The translations under genes were made by a program, and so were the position numbers. Shown one piece after another: positions 28,149-35,893 of a stretch of DNA of 42,150 nt. Origin of the DNA: Lactobacillus ultunensis DSM 16047 (lineage in GTDB: Bacteria > Bacillota > Bacilli > Lactobacillales > Lactobacillaceae); NCBI RefSeq assembly GCF_001436305.1, contig NZ_AZFO01000020.1, positions 1 through 42,150 of the forward strand, given 5' to 3'. Position 1 is the stretch's first letter. Each line of letters starts with the position of its first letter. Below the pieces are notes generated by a model that searched no databases, was not told the DNA's origin, and saw only the letters and a program-made list of their open reading frames with translations.

Positions 28149-29351
28149 TTAACTAACCCATAGCTTATTCATTTGCTTATTCATATCTGGATCAACACCT
28201 ACATACGTATTCATGAACATTTGCAATGAGTGTCCCATCTTTTCAGCCGCCCATGGATAGGACATACCAGGTGTATTAGCTAAGTTTGTACAGATAGTAT
28301 GTCTAAATGAATACATGCTCAATTGCTTATCACCTGATTGAATATTTAATCTTTTGCAAATGACCTTAAGCATGGCATTAAGACTCTTTTGCTTGATAGG
28401 TTGGCTATTCGCTACAGCCTTATAATCATGTAAATTCATAAATACTAGATCTAATGGATTATCTAATGCATGATCTTTCAAAAAAGCCTTTTGCTTATCT
28501 TGATAGCGTTTAAGCAATGCTATTACCTCTTTAGGTAAAGGTAATAATGATCTTGAATATCCTTTAGGACGTGCCTTTAAAGCACCTGTAAATGATTTAG
28601 TGTAATCTGACCAGCTATTATTAATGCGAAAAGTCCAAACTGAATCTTCAAACGTTATGTTACTAAACTTCAATGCTTGGAGCTCACACACTCTCATACC
28701 AGTATAACTTTCAATAAGAATTGCTAGCTTACTACCCCAATTCATTACAGAGCTGTGATCCAGATCCTTAATGATTAAATCTCTAATCTGCTTTAATTCA
28801 TCAGAAGAAAGGATATACCATTCTTTCGGAACTGAAAAATCACTTTGCTTAAAGAATAGCTTTAAAGCACCTTCTGGAATTGGATTTTCTTTTATCGTTT
28901 TTCCTTCAAGTGTTTTGAAGAAGTTTCTCATGTGAATAAGTCTTTTAGCTATTATTGAAGATTTACTAACGGTAAGCTTATGCTCATTTACATAATCATG
29001 AGCATAACTTGAAACTAACGAAGTAGTAATTTTATTAATCTTAGCTTGCCTGAAATATGCTTTAAAGTCATTGGCCGATTCTTGCCAAGCTTTTAATGTT
29101 ACAGGGCTAATTGTTTTAGCCCTTCTATTAACATACTTTTGAAAAGCATCAGCAAATACAGCATTTCCATCACTAAGATTAAAGCCATCTTCATACTCAG
29201 CCCATAACTTTCGCTCTAGTTTAACCGCCTCTTTTTTGGAATCTGCATATTTAACGGGAAAGCTAATCCGTTTACCAGTAACTTTATCAACTGGTTGGAT
29301 TCTAACCTTCCACTTACCTACATGCTTACCATTTTTAACTTTTGTAATCAT
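28149..29351 (-). CDS. int: Tyrosine-recombinase integrase
   Basis: A 400-aa phage/ICE-type integrase. It has an N-terminal AP2-like arm-binding domain (GKHVGKWKVRIQPVDKVTGK, residues 8-55), a SAM-like core-binding domain (about 70-165) and a catalytic domain. The catalytic residues are Arg in YTGMRVCELQ, the second box YSFRHTICTNL (the first His of the usual H-x-x-R is Tyr), His in MGHSLQ and Tyr in NTYVGVD near the C-terminus. It integrates and excises the element. A strong hairpin separates it from the excisionase gene and may limit its expression. No tRNA target is visible at its left. Confidence 0.93.
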   Translation of the reverse strand: MITKVKNGKHVGKWKVRIQPVDKVTGKRISFPVKYADSKKEAVKLERKLWAEYEDGFNLSDGNAVFADAFQKYVNRRAKTISPVTLKAWQESANDFKAYFRQAKINKITTSLVSSYAHDYVNEHKLTVSKSSIIAKRLIHMRNFFKTLEGKTIKENPIPEGALKLFFKQSDFSVPKEWYILSSDELKQIRDLIIKDLDHSSVMNWGSKLAILIESYTGMRVCELQALKFSNITFEDSVWTFRINNSWSDYTKSFTGALKARPKGYSRSLLPLPKEVIALLKRYQDKQKAFLKDHALDNPLDLVFMNLHDYKAVANSQPIKQKSLNAMLKVICKRLNIQSGDKQLSMYSFRHTICTNLANTPGMSYPWAAEKMGHSLQMFMNTYVGVDPDMNKQMNKLWVS

Positions 29352-29371
29352 ATTTAATCCTTCCTAATAAG

Positions 29372-29409
29372 AAAGGATAGAATGCATGTACATTTACATT
29401 CTATCCTTT
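29372..29409. terminator. 13-bp perfect hairpin between excisionase-like and integrase genes
   Basis: AAAGGATAGAATG pairs with CATTCTATCCTTT around a 12-nt loop. On the minus strand it follows the xis-like stop codon and ends with a TTTC tail. It also covers part of the integrase leader. Confidence 0.65.
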
Positions 29410-29414
29410 AAGCT

Positions 29415-29609
29415 TTATTTAGTCCATGTGGTTGCTTGGTGGTAACTTGCTTTACTTAGCCAATCTTCTACTTCATTTAGAATGAAGTATGCTCTGCTAT
29501 TAGGTAACTGATGATATGGCATACCAGACTTTTTAAACTTATAGAAAGTAGTTGTACTAATTCCTAAAGTTTGGCAAAGCTGCTTAGCATTTAAAATTGT
29601 TTGCTTCAT
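29415..29609 (-). CDS. Excisionase-like small HTH protein
   Basis: A 64-aa MerR/AlpA-type winged-helix protein: LNAKQLCQTLGISTTTFYKF, then MPYHQLPNSRAYF, and VEDWLSK at the end. This layout is typical of excisionases encoded next to tyrosine integrases. It probably controls excision direction. It is preceded by rep, 45 bp upstream. Confidence 0.8.
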   Translation of the reverse strand: MKQTILNAKQLCQTLGISTTTFYKFKKSGMPYHQLPNSRAYFILNEVEDWLSKASYHQATTWTK

Positions 29610-29654
29610 AGTACCTCATCTTCTAAAATTTATAATGAAATATATTTTCAAAGC

Positions 29655-30698
29655 TTAAGCATTATCTTGGTCGGTATGCTTAGGTCTTTTTATTTTTAGC
29701 CGCCTTTTAATGAACTTAGGAGTTACATGAATTGGTTGAATCCGGCGTAGAAGTTGATCAACCGTATCAACTTGCCGATCATCAATTTTAGTAGTTCTAT
29801 AAAAGTCTTTCGGCGAGTACGGCGTTGTGATAATAATTTCCTCCACACTTAATTTTTTATCACGGTAACGGCTTGGTGCTGCCTTGTCGTGCTGATAAGG
29901 ATCCAAGATTCTTAGCAAATCTGAATAATTAAAATCATTCGGTCGTAAATCATTTAAAATAATGAAATGTTCGCCATTATATGTTTGAAAATAATCTCGA
30001 CTACTTCCAAGAATTACATATTTTTTCTTACGCAAGAGGTATTCTGCATACCGGGTCTTACCTACCCCCGCTTCACCATAAAGCCACAAAGTATGCATAG
30101 GCTTACCTTCAAACTTCTTTAGCCATTCTTTATGCTCTTTATCGGCCTTCAACTCATCAATCTGATCAATTAATTTTTTTCGCCGCGCAAGTTGAGAAAT
30201 TCCAATTTGGTCTTCTAGCTCTTGATACTGAATCTTTCCTTCTGCATACTGATTGATCAGTGATGAAATATATTTAGGACTTTTAGAAATTTTAGTTCTA
30301 ATATTTTTCATTCTCGCTGGAAAATCAAAAGAAGCTACCACTTCTGTATCTTTATAGACATGCTTTCCTTGTTCTCTTGCCTCTTCAGTTTCATGAAGAA
30401 GGTAGGAATAAGCATTAGCAATTCTACCTTTCCAGACATCTACATACTGCGCCTGATCATTGAATAAATTCGCTATGGTACTTAGCTTCTGTGGGTTTTC
30501 GTACTTGAGTACTGCATGGATGTGCGGCCGAATGATTTTACCTTCTTGGTCTTTTTTAGGATCTTTATCGTGCTTAATATAAGCCCATTCCATCGCTCCT
30601 GACTGATTTAAGATCTGTTTAAAATCAGATTCTTTTACTGATAAATGATTTAGATCCTGCACATACATAAATTGCCTTGCTCTAATTTCCTTTTTCAT
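29655..30698 (-). CDS. rep: HUH endonuclease - SF3 helicase replication initiator (CRESS/pCRESS-like Rep)
   Basis: A 347-aa two-domain Rep. The N-terminal HUH endonuclease has motif I FMYVQDLNHLS, motif II RPHIHAVLKY (H59, H61) and a motif III-like NAYSYLLHET (Y97/Y99 and H102). The SF3-type ATPase has Walker A GEAGVGKT (208-215), Walker B FIILND (245-250) and motif C IIITTPYSP (about 288-296). It nicks and unwinds DNA for rolling-circle replication, and might also serve as relaxase for transfer. The start at 30698 is chosen for TTGGAGGTGG before it; the longer frame begins inside the preceding gene. It overlaps that gene by 17 bp. Confidence 0.85.
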   Translation of the reverse strand: MKKEIRARQFMYVQDLNHLSVKESDFKQILNQSGAMEWAYIKHDKDPKKDQEGKIIRPHIHAVLKYENPQKLSTIANLFNDQAQYVDVWKGRIANAYSYLLHETEEAREQGKHVYKDTEVVASFDFPARMKNIRTKISKSPKYISSLINQYAEGKIQYQELEDQIGISQLARRKKLIDQIDELKADKEHKEWLKKFEGKPMHTLWLYGEAGVGKTRYAEYLLRKKKYVILGSSRDYFQTYNGEHFIILNDLRPNDFNYSDLLRILDPYQHDKAAPSRYRDKKLSVEEIIITTPYSPKDFYRTTKIDDRQVDTVDQLLRRIQPIHVTPKFIKRRLKIKRPKHTDQDNA

Positions 30699-31041
30699 AG
30701 CCACCTCCAAAATTTCCATTATCTAAACAAAAATCGAGTAACTCTTGCATATCCTCAAAAGAAAAATCAATTTGTTGTTTAACATGAGGTAACGACTGAA
30801 AAGCTTCATAATAGTAAACTGGCAAGCCTAACTGTTGAGCCACATAGAAAGCATCCTGCTCAGCTACAATTTCTAGCTTATCTTCGATCTTTCTTACAAC
30901 TACTAATGGTAACTTAGCATTTCTAGTTACTTGCTTATATAATAGAAAATTAATTCTAGTAGAATTATAATAAGCTGCATTAACAATAAATTTACTGTAA
31001 TCAGTTGTCTTGTAAATTCTTGATACTTCTTGTTTTTGCAT
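30682..31041 (-). CDS. ParB-N-like paralogue A, 119 aa
   Basis: The fourth of four tandem related genes in transcriptional order. It shares DYSKF, RINFL, LPLVVVRK, the core EQDAFYVAQ and LPVYYYEAF with its neighbours. The pattern strand-LPxxVRK-xxLEIV-(E/D)Q(D/E)xFxxA-LPVYYYE matches the ParB/Srx fold layout (PIVVR - yeliaG-ERR - rAAk - iPVi), with the catalytic G-E-R-R-like box altered. Function is unknown; CTP or DNA binding is an inference. It is closest to paralogue C (RIYKTTDYSKF in both). It overlaps rep. Confidence 0.75.
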   Translation of the reverse strand: MQKQEVSRIYKTTDYSKFIVNAAYYNSTRINFLLYKQVTRNAKLPLVVVRKIEDKLEIVAEQDAFYVAQQLGLPVYYYEAFQSLPHVKQQIDFSFEDMQELLDFCLDNGNFGGGYEKGN

Positions 31042-31139
31042 TTTGTTTTATCCTTCTTTCGTTAAAATCAAATTTCTTTAATCGGTTATATAAAAAAGGA
31101 CTTCCTCTAACCAAATTTTTTATAGTATTCACTCTTCCT

Positions 31140-31490
31140 TTAACAGTCTCCTTGGATAAAGAGCATTGTATTTTCTAAATCTTCAAGAGGCGGTGCAATT
31201 GGCTTGGCCTTCTCACGTAGTTTTCCACTTCCTTGGAAAGTCTCATAATAGTAAATTGGCAAGTTAAACCTTTTTGCAATAAAGAAGCTTTCTTGATCGT
31301 TTAAAACCTCTAGCAAACCACCATCCAGTTTTTTCACTTCGAGAATTGGTAAAGGTTGTTGCTTCTTAAAGTAGAGCATTGTTAAATAATTTAATCTTGT
31401 CAAAGTAGTGTATTCCATAAATCCTAAGAATTTATCGTAATCTCTACTTACCTTAATTTGTGCTACAATATTTTGATTTTGTTTCTTCAT
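31140..31490 (-). CDS. ParB-N-like paralogue B, 116 aa
   Basis: The third gene of the tandem set. It has DYDKF, RLNYL, PLPILEVKK, DQESFFIAKRF and LPIYYYETF in the same order and spacing as its relatives. The N-terminus (MKKQNQNIVAQIKVS) and the C-terminal PPLEDLENTM differ. The box is N-D-Q-E-S-F. It is more diverged than A and C, closer to D in the YETF ending. It has a ribosome site before ATG and lies 13 bp after C. Function is unknown. Confidence 0.7.
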   Translation of the reverse strand: MKKQNQNIVAQIKVSRDYDKFLGFMEYTTLTRLNYLTMLYFKKQQPLPILEVKKLDGGLLEVLNDQESFFIAKRFNLPIYYYETFQGSGKLREKAKPIAPPLEDLENTMLFIQGDC

Positions 31491-31503
31491 TTTTTATTCG
31501 CCC

Positions 31504-31842
31504 CTAGTCAAAATGTCCATTATTCAAACAAAAGTTTAATAATTCCTCCATATCATTAAAGGAAAAGTCAATTTTTTGTTTAGCTCGTGGAACCGAATGA
31601 TATGCCTCATAATAGTAAACAGGCAGACCCATTTGCTTTGCTGCATAAAAACTGTCTTGTTCTGAAACAATTTCCAGCTTTGAATCTACTTTTCTTACAA
31701 TGACAAGCGGTAGCTTCTCATGTTTAATCAGTGTTTTATACATTAAAAAGTTAATTCGTGTATCATTGTAAAGCTCAGCACTTACAACAAACTTGCTATA
31801 ATCAGTGGTTTTGTAAATTCTTGAAACTTCTTTAGTTTTCAT
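31504..31842 (-). CDS. ParB-N-like paralogue C, 112 aa
   Basis: The second gene of the tandem set and nearly a twin of A over its whole length: RIYKTTDYSKF, RINFLMYK, LPLVIVRK, EQDSFYAAKQ, LPVYYYEAY and KIDFSFNDMEELLNFCL. It overlaps the stop of D by 4 bp (ATGA type), so it is translationally coupled. The conserved acidic-Gln-acidic box sits where ParB-N proteins carry their CTP-binding G-E-R-R motif. Confidence 0.75.
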   Translation of the reverse strand: MKTKEVSRIYKTTDYSKFVVSAELYNDTRINFLMYKTLIKHEKLPLVIVRKVDSKLEIVSEQDSFYAAKQMGLPVYYYEAYHSVPRAKQKIDFSFNDMEELLNFCLNNGHFD

Positions 31843-32240
31843 AAAATGGTTAACCCCTTTTCTTTACGTCTTTCAATAAATCTGCGTAAACGATTTAATT
31901 GATCATCTGAAATACTTAATTTTTTTGTGTCTTTGCTTTGATACTTACCAGCATTAAATGTTTCATAGTAATACACTGGACGTTTTAATGCCTTAGCAGC
32001 ATAAAAACTATCTTGATCATTAATAATTATTAACTTCTGATAACCTTGCTTTATTTCTAAAACCGGTAACGGAATATCATCCTGCAAGTAGCGAAGCATT
32101 AAGTAGTCTGCCCGTAGATCATTACGAAAGTAAGTATCTGGCTCAAACTTGTCATACTCGTATGACTTTCTAACCACCGTTACTTCATCATCTGAAGCCA
32201 TCAATGGAGGGATCGAAGCAAAGGGATTTAATCTCTTCAT
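31839..32240 (-). CDS. ParB-N-like paralogue D, 133 aa
   Basis: The first gene of the tandem set. It has EYDKF, RADYLMLRYL, PLPVLEIKQ, INDQDSFYAAK and RPVYYYETF. The basic C-terminal extension RLRRFIERRKEK is unique to this copy and could bind DNA. The start at 32240 follows AAAGGA; the longer frame starts upstream within the presumed origin block. It lies directly downstream of that inverted-repeat region, as partition- or origin-binding proteins often do. Confidence 0.7.
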   Translation of the reverse strand: MKRLNPFASIPPLMASDDEVTVVRKSYEYDKFEPDTYFRNDLRADYLMLRYLQDDIPLPVLEIKQGYQKLIIINDQDSFYAAKALKRPVYYYETFNAGKYQSKDTKKLSISDDQLNRLRRFIERRKEKGLTIL

Positions 32241-32290
32241 AATCGTTTTTCCTTTCTTGAATAGTATGCAGTACAGTTGCACAGTTAGTG

Positions 32291-32414
32291 ACAACTAGTA
32301 AATAACAAGCCCTACTAGTTGTCCTATAAGGGCTTGTATAACTTGCACACAATAATATTTTTATTTTTTGCGGCGCTTCTCGCCTCGCCCTTACGGGCGG
32401 CGGACGCGCCGCAA
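32291..32414. other. Candidate replication/transfer origin: interlocked hairpins plus GC-rich palindrome
   Basis: Two 9-bp stems interlock: ACAACTAGT/ACTAGTTGT (32291-32299 with 32314-32322) and ACAAGCCCT/AGGGCTTGT (32305-32313 with 32329-32337), so only one can form. Fifty bases on, a GC-rich stretch in AT-rich DNA folds as TTGCGGCGC/GCGCCGCAA (32368-32376 with 32406-32414) around an inner CGCCC-TTAC-GGGCG (32386-32399). No convincing gene spans it. This is a suitable HUH-Rep nick region; a regulatory leader is the alternative. Confidence 0.5.
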
Positions 32415-32436
32415 TTAATTTATCTTTAGTCATTTT

Positions 32437-32808
32437 TTATTCCTTTTCTTTTTCATTATTCTTCTTAAATAAGCGGCAATAAGTAGGATAGTTGGGCTCT
32501 GGATCTTTACCATCCATAATATCGTCCACACGATATAGCTTATCTAAAGTGTTTTGATACCATTTTTTAGCTTCATCAAACGTTAATGGACGGAGGTCAG
32601 CTCCTGCTTCCATCCCACTATCATAGGCAGGACATCCGTATGGACTTGAACCATTGCCTTCTCCATATAAGAAGAACTTGCCATTGGGTGCTTGATACAG
32701 CCATTCTTTGTAGTATTTAAAATTGCTTGGGAAAAATGGGCTTTCATACTCAGCAATAATTTTTGAATTTTCAGTGTCGTATAAGTAATCTTCGTAAAGT
32801 CTTTGCAT
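32437..32808 (-). CDS. Hypothetical protein of mobile elements, 123 aa
   Basis: A soluble protein with a segment YKEWLYQAPNGKFFLYGEGNG, then GMEAGADLRPLTFDEAKKWYQ. This pattern recurs in small proteins of Firmicutes plasmids and integrative elements, with no known function. The start at 32808 is chosen because AAAGGA precedes it; the longer frame begins at TTG upstream of that site. It has its own transcription unit between the terminator at 32905 and the origin-like block. Confidence 0.7.
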   Translation of the reverse strand: MQRLYEDYLYDTENSKIIAEYESPFFPSNFKYYKEWLYQAPNGKFFLYGEGNGSSPYGCPAYDSGMEAGADLRPLTFDEAKKWYQNTLDKLYRVDDIMDGKDPEPNYPTYCRLFKKNNEKEKE

Positions 32809-32904
32809 AATTAAAAAATCCTTTCTTTGATTCAATGTCCTTAATGGACTTCTTTTTCTTTACACGCTATATACTAGTTAATAAAATCTAGAAATTGGAC
32901 AGAC

Positions 32905-32941
32905 AAAACGGGAAACTTAGTAATTTTAAGTTTCCCGTTTT
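32905..32941. terminator. Strong hairpin, bidirectional terminator
   Basis: AAAACGGGAAACTTA pairs with TAAGTTTCCCGTTTT. Between it and 33000 I see only a TCTAGAAATTG box and AT-rich DNA. Confidence 0.8.
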
Positions 32942-33000
32942 AACAGCTTTTCAAGAGCTTTTAAGTTTAGGATCTGGAAAATAATGTCTTATTTCTAGAA

Positions 33001-33034
33001 AAAAAGTGATGGGCATAATCTTATGCTCATCACT
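33001..33034 (-). terminator. Terminator of the FtsK-like operon
   Basis: GTGATGGGCATA pairs with TATGCTCATCAC, followed on the minus strand by T7. It overlaps the stop codon of the 114-aa gene. Confidence 0.8.
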
Positions 33035-33374
33035 TACGAGTTCCTTCAATAATGTAATAATTTGGGTCGCTTGTTTTATCGCTGGATAAAGTGTACCTTC
33101 TAAAATTTAGCCGCGAAATTTTATCAATGATGTTAGGCCAATTTTTTTCAAGTTGTACCATACCATCTGGGTACTCTGGAATACGAATTTTGACTTCAAG
33201 TCTTTTTGGAGAAAGTTTAACTTTGGTCATTCTCATATAAGAGTTATAGTCACATGCCACATAATAAGCTTGACTGGTTCTGGATAATCCTTTGGTAGGC
33301 AATTGCAAAAAGTGAATTAATTCTCTACGTTGAATTAATGCTAATGTAAAGTACTTAATCTTTACCCAATTCAT
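33030..33374 (-). CDS. Hypothetical protein, 114 aa
   Basis: A basic protein, probably an alpha-beta fold (KLSPKRLEVKIRIPEYPDG, then NIIDKISRLNFRRYTLS). Its ATG overlaps the FtsK-like stop codon by 4 bp, so the two are coupled and may work together, for example as an accessory in DNA processing or transfer. There is no known domain. Confidence 0.7.
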   Translation of the reverse strand: MNWVKIKYFTLALIQRRELIHFLQLPTKGLSRTSQAYYVACDYNSYMRMTKVKLSPKRLEVKIRIPEYPDGMVQLEKNWPNIIDKISRLNFRRYTLSSDKTSDPNYYIIEGTRK

Positions 33375-34447
33375 AGTAATTTCTCCTTACTATAATAAGT
33401 CGGACACAGCAATGGTAATACCTGATAAGGGTGCTGATCATCTATAATCTGAATTAGTCCCGTTCCTTTACCCGTAGGGATTACGATTCCTTCTGGATCC
33501 AAATCTGGAAATAAAAATTGCGTTGTTTTCCTATTAATATTGCCTAATTGTATACGTACATTAGCTTGGTCACGAATGGAGGTAGGAACAGAAAGATGGT
33601 CAAACCGTTGGCCTACCAGTATTAGATGCACATGCGTAGCACGTCCGAGTAAAGCTATTTGCGATAGCAGCGCAAAGAACGAATCTTTAATATTTTTATT
33701 GATGCCTTCTGATAGTGCTAAGATTTCATCAATTACTACCGTCATATGCCTTAATGGTAAAGTTGGGTTATCTATCAATTCTCTTTGACGCTTATGAATT
33801 AAATTTAAGCACTCAGTTAACGTGCTATTAATTTGAGCGACAAAATCTGATTTCGAGCGATTATTTTCTGGATAGATTACTTTTATATCATTAATTTTTG
33901 CCCATCGAGTCGGTTCATCCATCTTTGGATCAACCACTATCAAGGTACTTATTGTTTTTAAACATTCTAACCAGTAAGTTAAATGGTAGGATTTCCCTGA
34001 ACCTGAATTTCCTGCAATCGCTACAGATGTTACTTTATTATAGTTAATACTTAGATCTTTCATAATCGGAATTTGGTTAGTATTTGAAGTAACAAAACTC
34101 TTAAGATCAGGAATAACTAATCTTTTAGCAACGCCTATTTTCCAAGGAAAGTATAAAGCTCGTTGAACGTGAATATCATCTGTATTTAATGGAATAAAAT
34201 AAGCATTATTTTGCTTAAGTAAAGTAAATCTTGGATATAATGCTGCATTCAAAATTTTAAAAATTCTTTGATACAAATTGTTGTCGATAAGATATCCCGC
34301 GGGCATCCGCGGGATAAACTTAACGCCACCTTTATCTAAATCAATAGAAAAGCTATTAGTATAACTAGTTTCACCCTGCATATCAGACCCTAAGGCCATA
34401 TCAACGCTTTGGGTAATGTAGTTAATGAGTTGATCTTTTTTCATCAC
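33371..34447 (-). CDS. FtsK/SpoIIIE-type DNA-translocase ATPase (TcpA-like)
   Basis: A 358-aa FtsK-domain protein. It has Walker A AGNSGSGKS (145-153), the DPKMDEP strand, Walker B MTVVIDEILAL (near 240) and the VGQRFD sensor segment near 285. There is no transmembrane segment at the N-terminus. This matches the coupling-protein class of Tn916/ICESt1-type or TcpA elements, which pump DNA to a transfer pore, or a smaller analogue for mobilization. It forms an operon with the 104-aa gene upstream (2 bp apart) and the 114-aa gene downstream. Confidence 0.85.
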   Translation of the reverse strand: MMKKDQLINYITQSVDMALGSDMQGETSYTNSFSIDLDKGGVKFIPRMPAGYLIDNNLYQRIFKILNAALYPRFTLLKQNNAYFIPLNTDDIHVQRALYFPWKIGVAKRLVIPDLKSFVTSNTNQIPIMKDLSINYNKVTSVAIAGNSGSGKSYHLTYWLECLKTISTLIVVDPKMDEPTRWAKINDIKVIYPENNRSKSDFVAQINSTLTECLNLIHKRQRELIDNPTLPLRHMTVVIDEILALSEGINKNIKDSFFALLSQIALLGRATHVHLILVGQRFDHLSVPTSIRDQANVRIQLGNINRKTTQFLFPDLDPEGIVIPTGKGTGLIQIIDDQHPYQVLPLLCPTYYSKEKLL

Positions 34448-34449
34448 AG

Positions 34450-34764
34450 CTATTTAACCTCTTTTACATCATCAGCCTTAAAGTAAACATCATAACGTGT
34501 TTCATACGCAGTAATGTTGTCAAAGCTAACTACTGACATATACTTTGGGAGCTCCACCTTTTTAGCAAACTTTACTTGGAAATATTCTGCTCCTTCCTGT
34601 GTAAAGCCTGCCTTATAGGCATCAATTTTCTTAGTAGGCTTGCCATCTACCCACTCATACTGAGGAATTAACTCAGTACTTAAAGAGTAGATAGGTCGGT
34701 TCCTATCTAAGTTCTCCCAAACTGCTGCTGAACTATAACCACTAGGGTTTAATTTTCTTTTCAT
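34450..34764 (-). CDS. Hypothetical protein, 104 aa
   Basis: A soluble, mostly beta protein (YEWVDGKPTKKIDAYK, then EYFQVKFAKKVELPKY and a final ETRYDVYFKADDV). Size and position just before an FtsK-like gene recall DUF961-type proteins of Tn916-like elements, but I do not see clear sequence identity. It is the first gene of the FtsK operon. Upstream lies a TTTCTAGAAATTG-type box (34838 area) that recurs in the element. Confidence 0.65.
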   Translation of the reverse strand: MKRKLNPSGYSSAAVWENLDRNRPIYSLSTELIPQYEWVDGKPTKKIDAYKAGFTQEGAEYFQVKFAKKVELPKYMSVVSFDNITAYETRYDVYFKADDVKEVK

Positions 34765-34910
34765 GGCTTTTAGCCTCCTTTATCTTGTTTACATAGTTAG
34801 AATACGAAGATTTTCCTAGAAAAAGAATCCCTCTTTTCTAGAAATTGAAATCCTATTTTCACGGTATTTTAGGGAACTACCAAGAAGAAAAGATAGTTTT
34901 TACAGAAAAA

Positions 34911-34941
34911 GAGCGCTAAGTTTTTTATTTACTTAGTGCTC
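34911..34941 (-). terminator. Terminator of the 257-aa gene
   Basis: GAGCGCTAAG pairs with CTTAGTGCTC, with T5 on the minus strand, overlapping the stop codon. The interval 34765-34910 holds no gene; it contains two TTTCYTAGAAA-like boxes (about 34812 and 34838). Confidence 0.75.
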
Positions 34942-35715
34942 TTACTCGCAATACCAATTTAAAGGATCATGCAATTTTTTATCATATTTAGAATAGCCAT
35001 AGCTAACTATTAGTCTTTGACCATTCCAATTTATAGTATGGAGTTCACGTAGGACGTAGTCCTTTACATATTCAACCTCATAGAAATTACTAATAGAGTG
35101 TTGCAAACTATTTTTAAAAATAATATTCCGTTTCACCTCCTTCAAATCATGATTGAATTCTTGCTTAAAGTTTATATTCAATTGCTTATATTTGGTAAAA
35201 AGGTCAGTGTCAATTTGATTAATTGGATCTATTGAGTCGTCAGTTACGGAATTTTGAATACTTTCAGTAACTTCTTTCTCAACTTTTGCCATATCCTTAT
35301 CTTTGATATATTGTGAATTGTTTTCAATCTTGGACAAAGCAGCATCCTTTTCTTGTTTTGTTCGCCCTAATTTCTGAAAACTATGATCAATTAATTTTTT
35401 ATCTTCAGCTTGGAGTATCGACACATCAAAGGCTTGAGATTTTTTTGAAAAATAATCTCTTAGAATGACACCAATTAAATAATTAACTTGATTCTTTGCA
35501 ATCTTATACTTTTTCTTACCTTGATTTTCTTTGTAATAATCAATACCATTACTTTCTTTTTTTATAGTTGCAATAATTGTTTTTTGCATAGTGTTAATTA
35601 AATAGTCGTCTTCAACTTGATTACCAGTAAATAATTTATACTTTTTATTGGCATCTTCAATTACTCGACGAATTGAAACGTATTGCATTTGAATTTCTTT
35701 TGCACTTGAATTCAT
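34942..35715 (-). CDS. Hypothetical first protein of the element, 257 aa
   Basis: A soluble, lysine-rich, mainly helical protein (MQYVSIRRVIEDANKKYKLF, then DDYLINTMQKTIIATIKKE, with a predicted coiled region KLGRTKQEKDAALSKIENN). It may be a regulator or replication accessory. No known domain was recognised. The start follows GGAGGATTTCTAA. It lies right behind a consensus promoter, a structured leader and an intrinsic terminator, so its expression probably depends on read-through or antitermination. Confidence 0.7.
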   Translation of the reverse strand: MNSSAKEIQMQYVSIRRVIEDANKKYKLFTGNQVEDDYLINTMQKTIIATIKKESNGIDYYKENQGKKKYKIAKNQVNYLIGVILRDYFSKKSQAFDVSILQAEDKKLIDHSFQKLGRTKQEKDAALSKIENNSQYIKDKDMAKVEKEVTESIQNSVTDDSIDPINQIDTDLFTKYKQLNINFKQEFNHDLKEVKRNIIFKNSLQHSISNFYEVEYVKDYVLRELHTINWNGQRLIVSYGYSKYDKKLHDPLNWYCE

Positions 35716-35742
35716 TTAGAAATCCTCCATTTAAGCACAAAA

Positions 35743-35887
35743 AAAGGACCGCTAAGCCTTTTGCTTAACGATCCTTTATAATATTGAAAAGTATGGGAAA
35801 AGGAGACAGTCAAAACTTTGCCTCCTTTTCCCTATAAAATTTAAGTTTTTTGGGTACCCTGACTACCCTGCTATTCTCGTCTTGGAC
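35743..35887 (-). ncRNA. Leader/small RNA with terminator upstream of the 257-aa gene
   Basis: The transcript expected from the promoter at 35894 begins near 35887. It contains a GGGTACCC palindrome, a stem GGGAAAAGGAG/CTCCTTTTCCC (35795-35805 with 35822-35832) and a 15-bp terminator (35743-35777) with T7. It is either a free small RNA of about 145 nt or an attenuator. A 13-codon ORF (MIIMIESKTRIAG) with an AGAGGTG site overlaps the promoter. Confidence 0.6.
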
Positions 35888-35893
35888 TCGATC

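Noticed and set aside
32188-32433. An 81-aa minus-strand ORF with a plausible AAAGGA site
   Set aside because: It crosses the GC-rich palindrome and interlocked repeats and overlaps the start of gene D in another frame. Its translation has no protein-like character after about residue 25. Still possible, but not supported enough to list.
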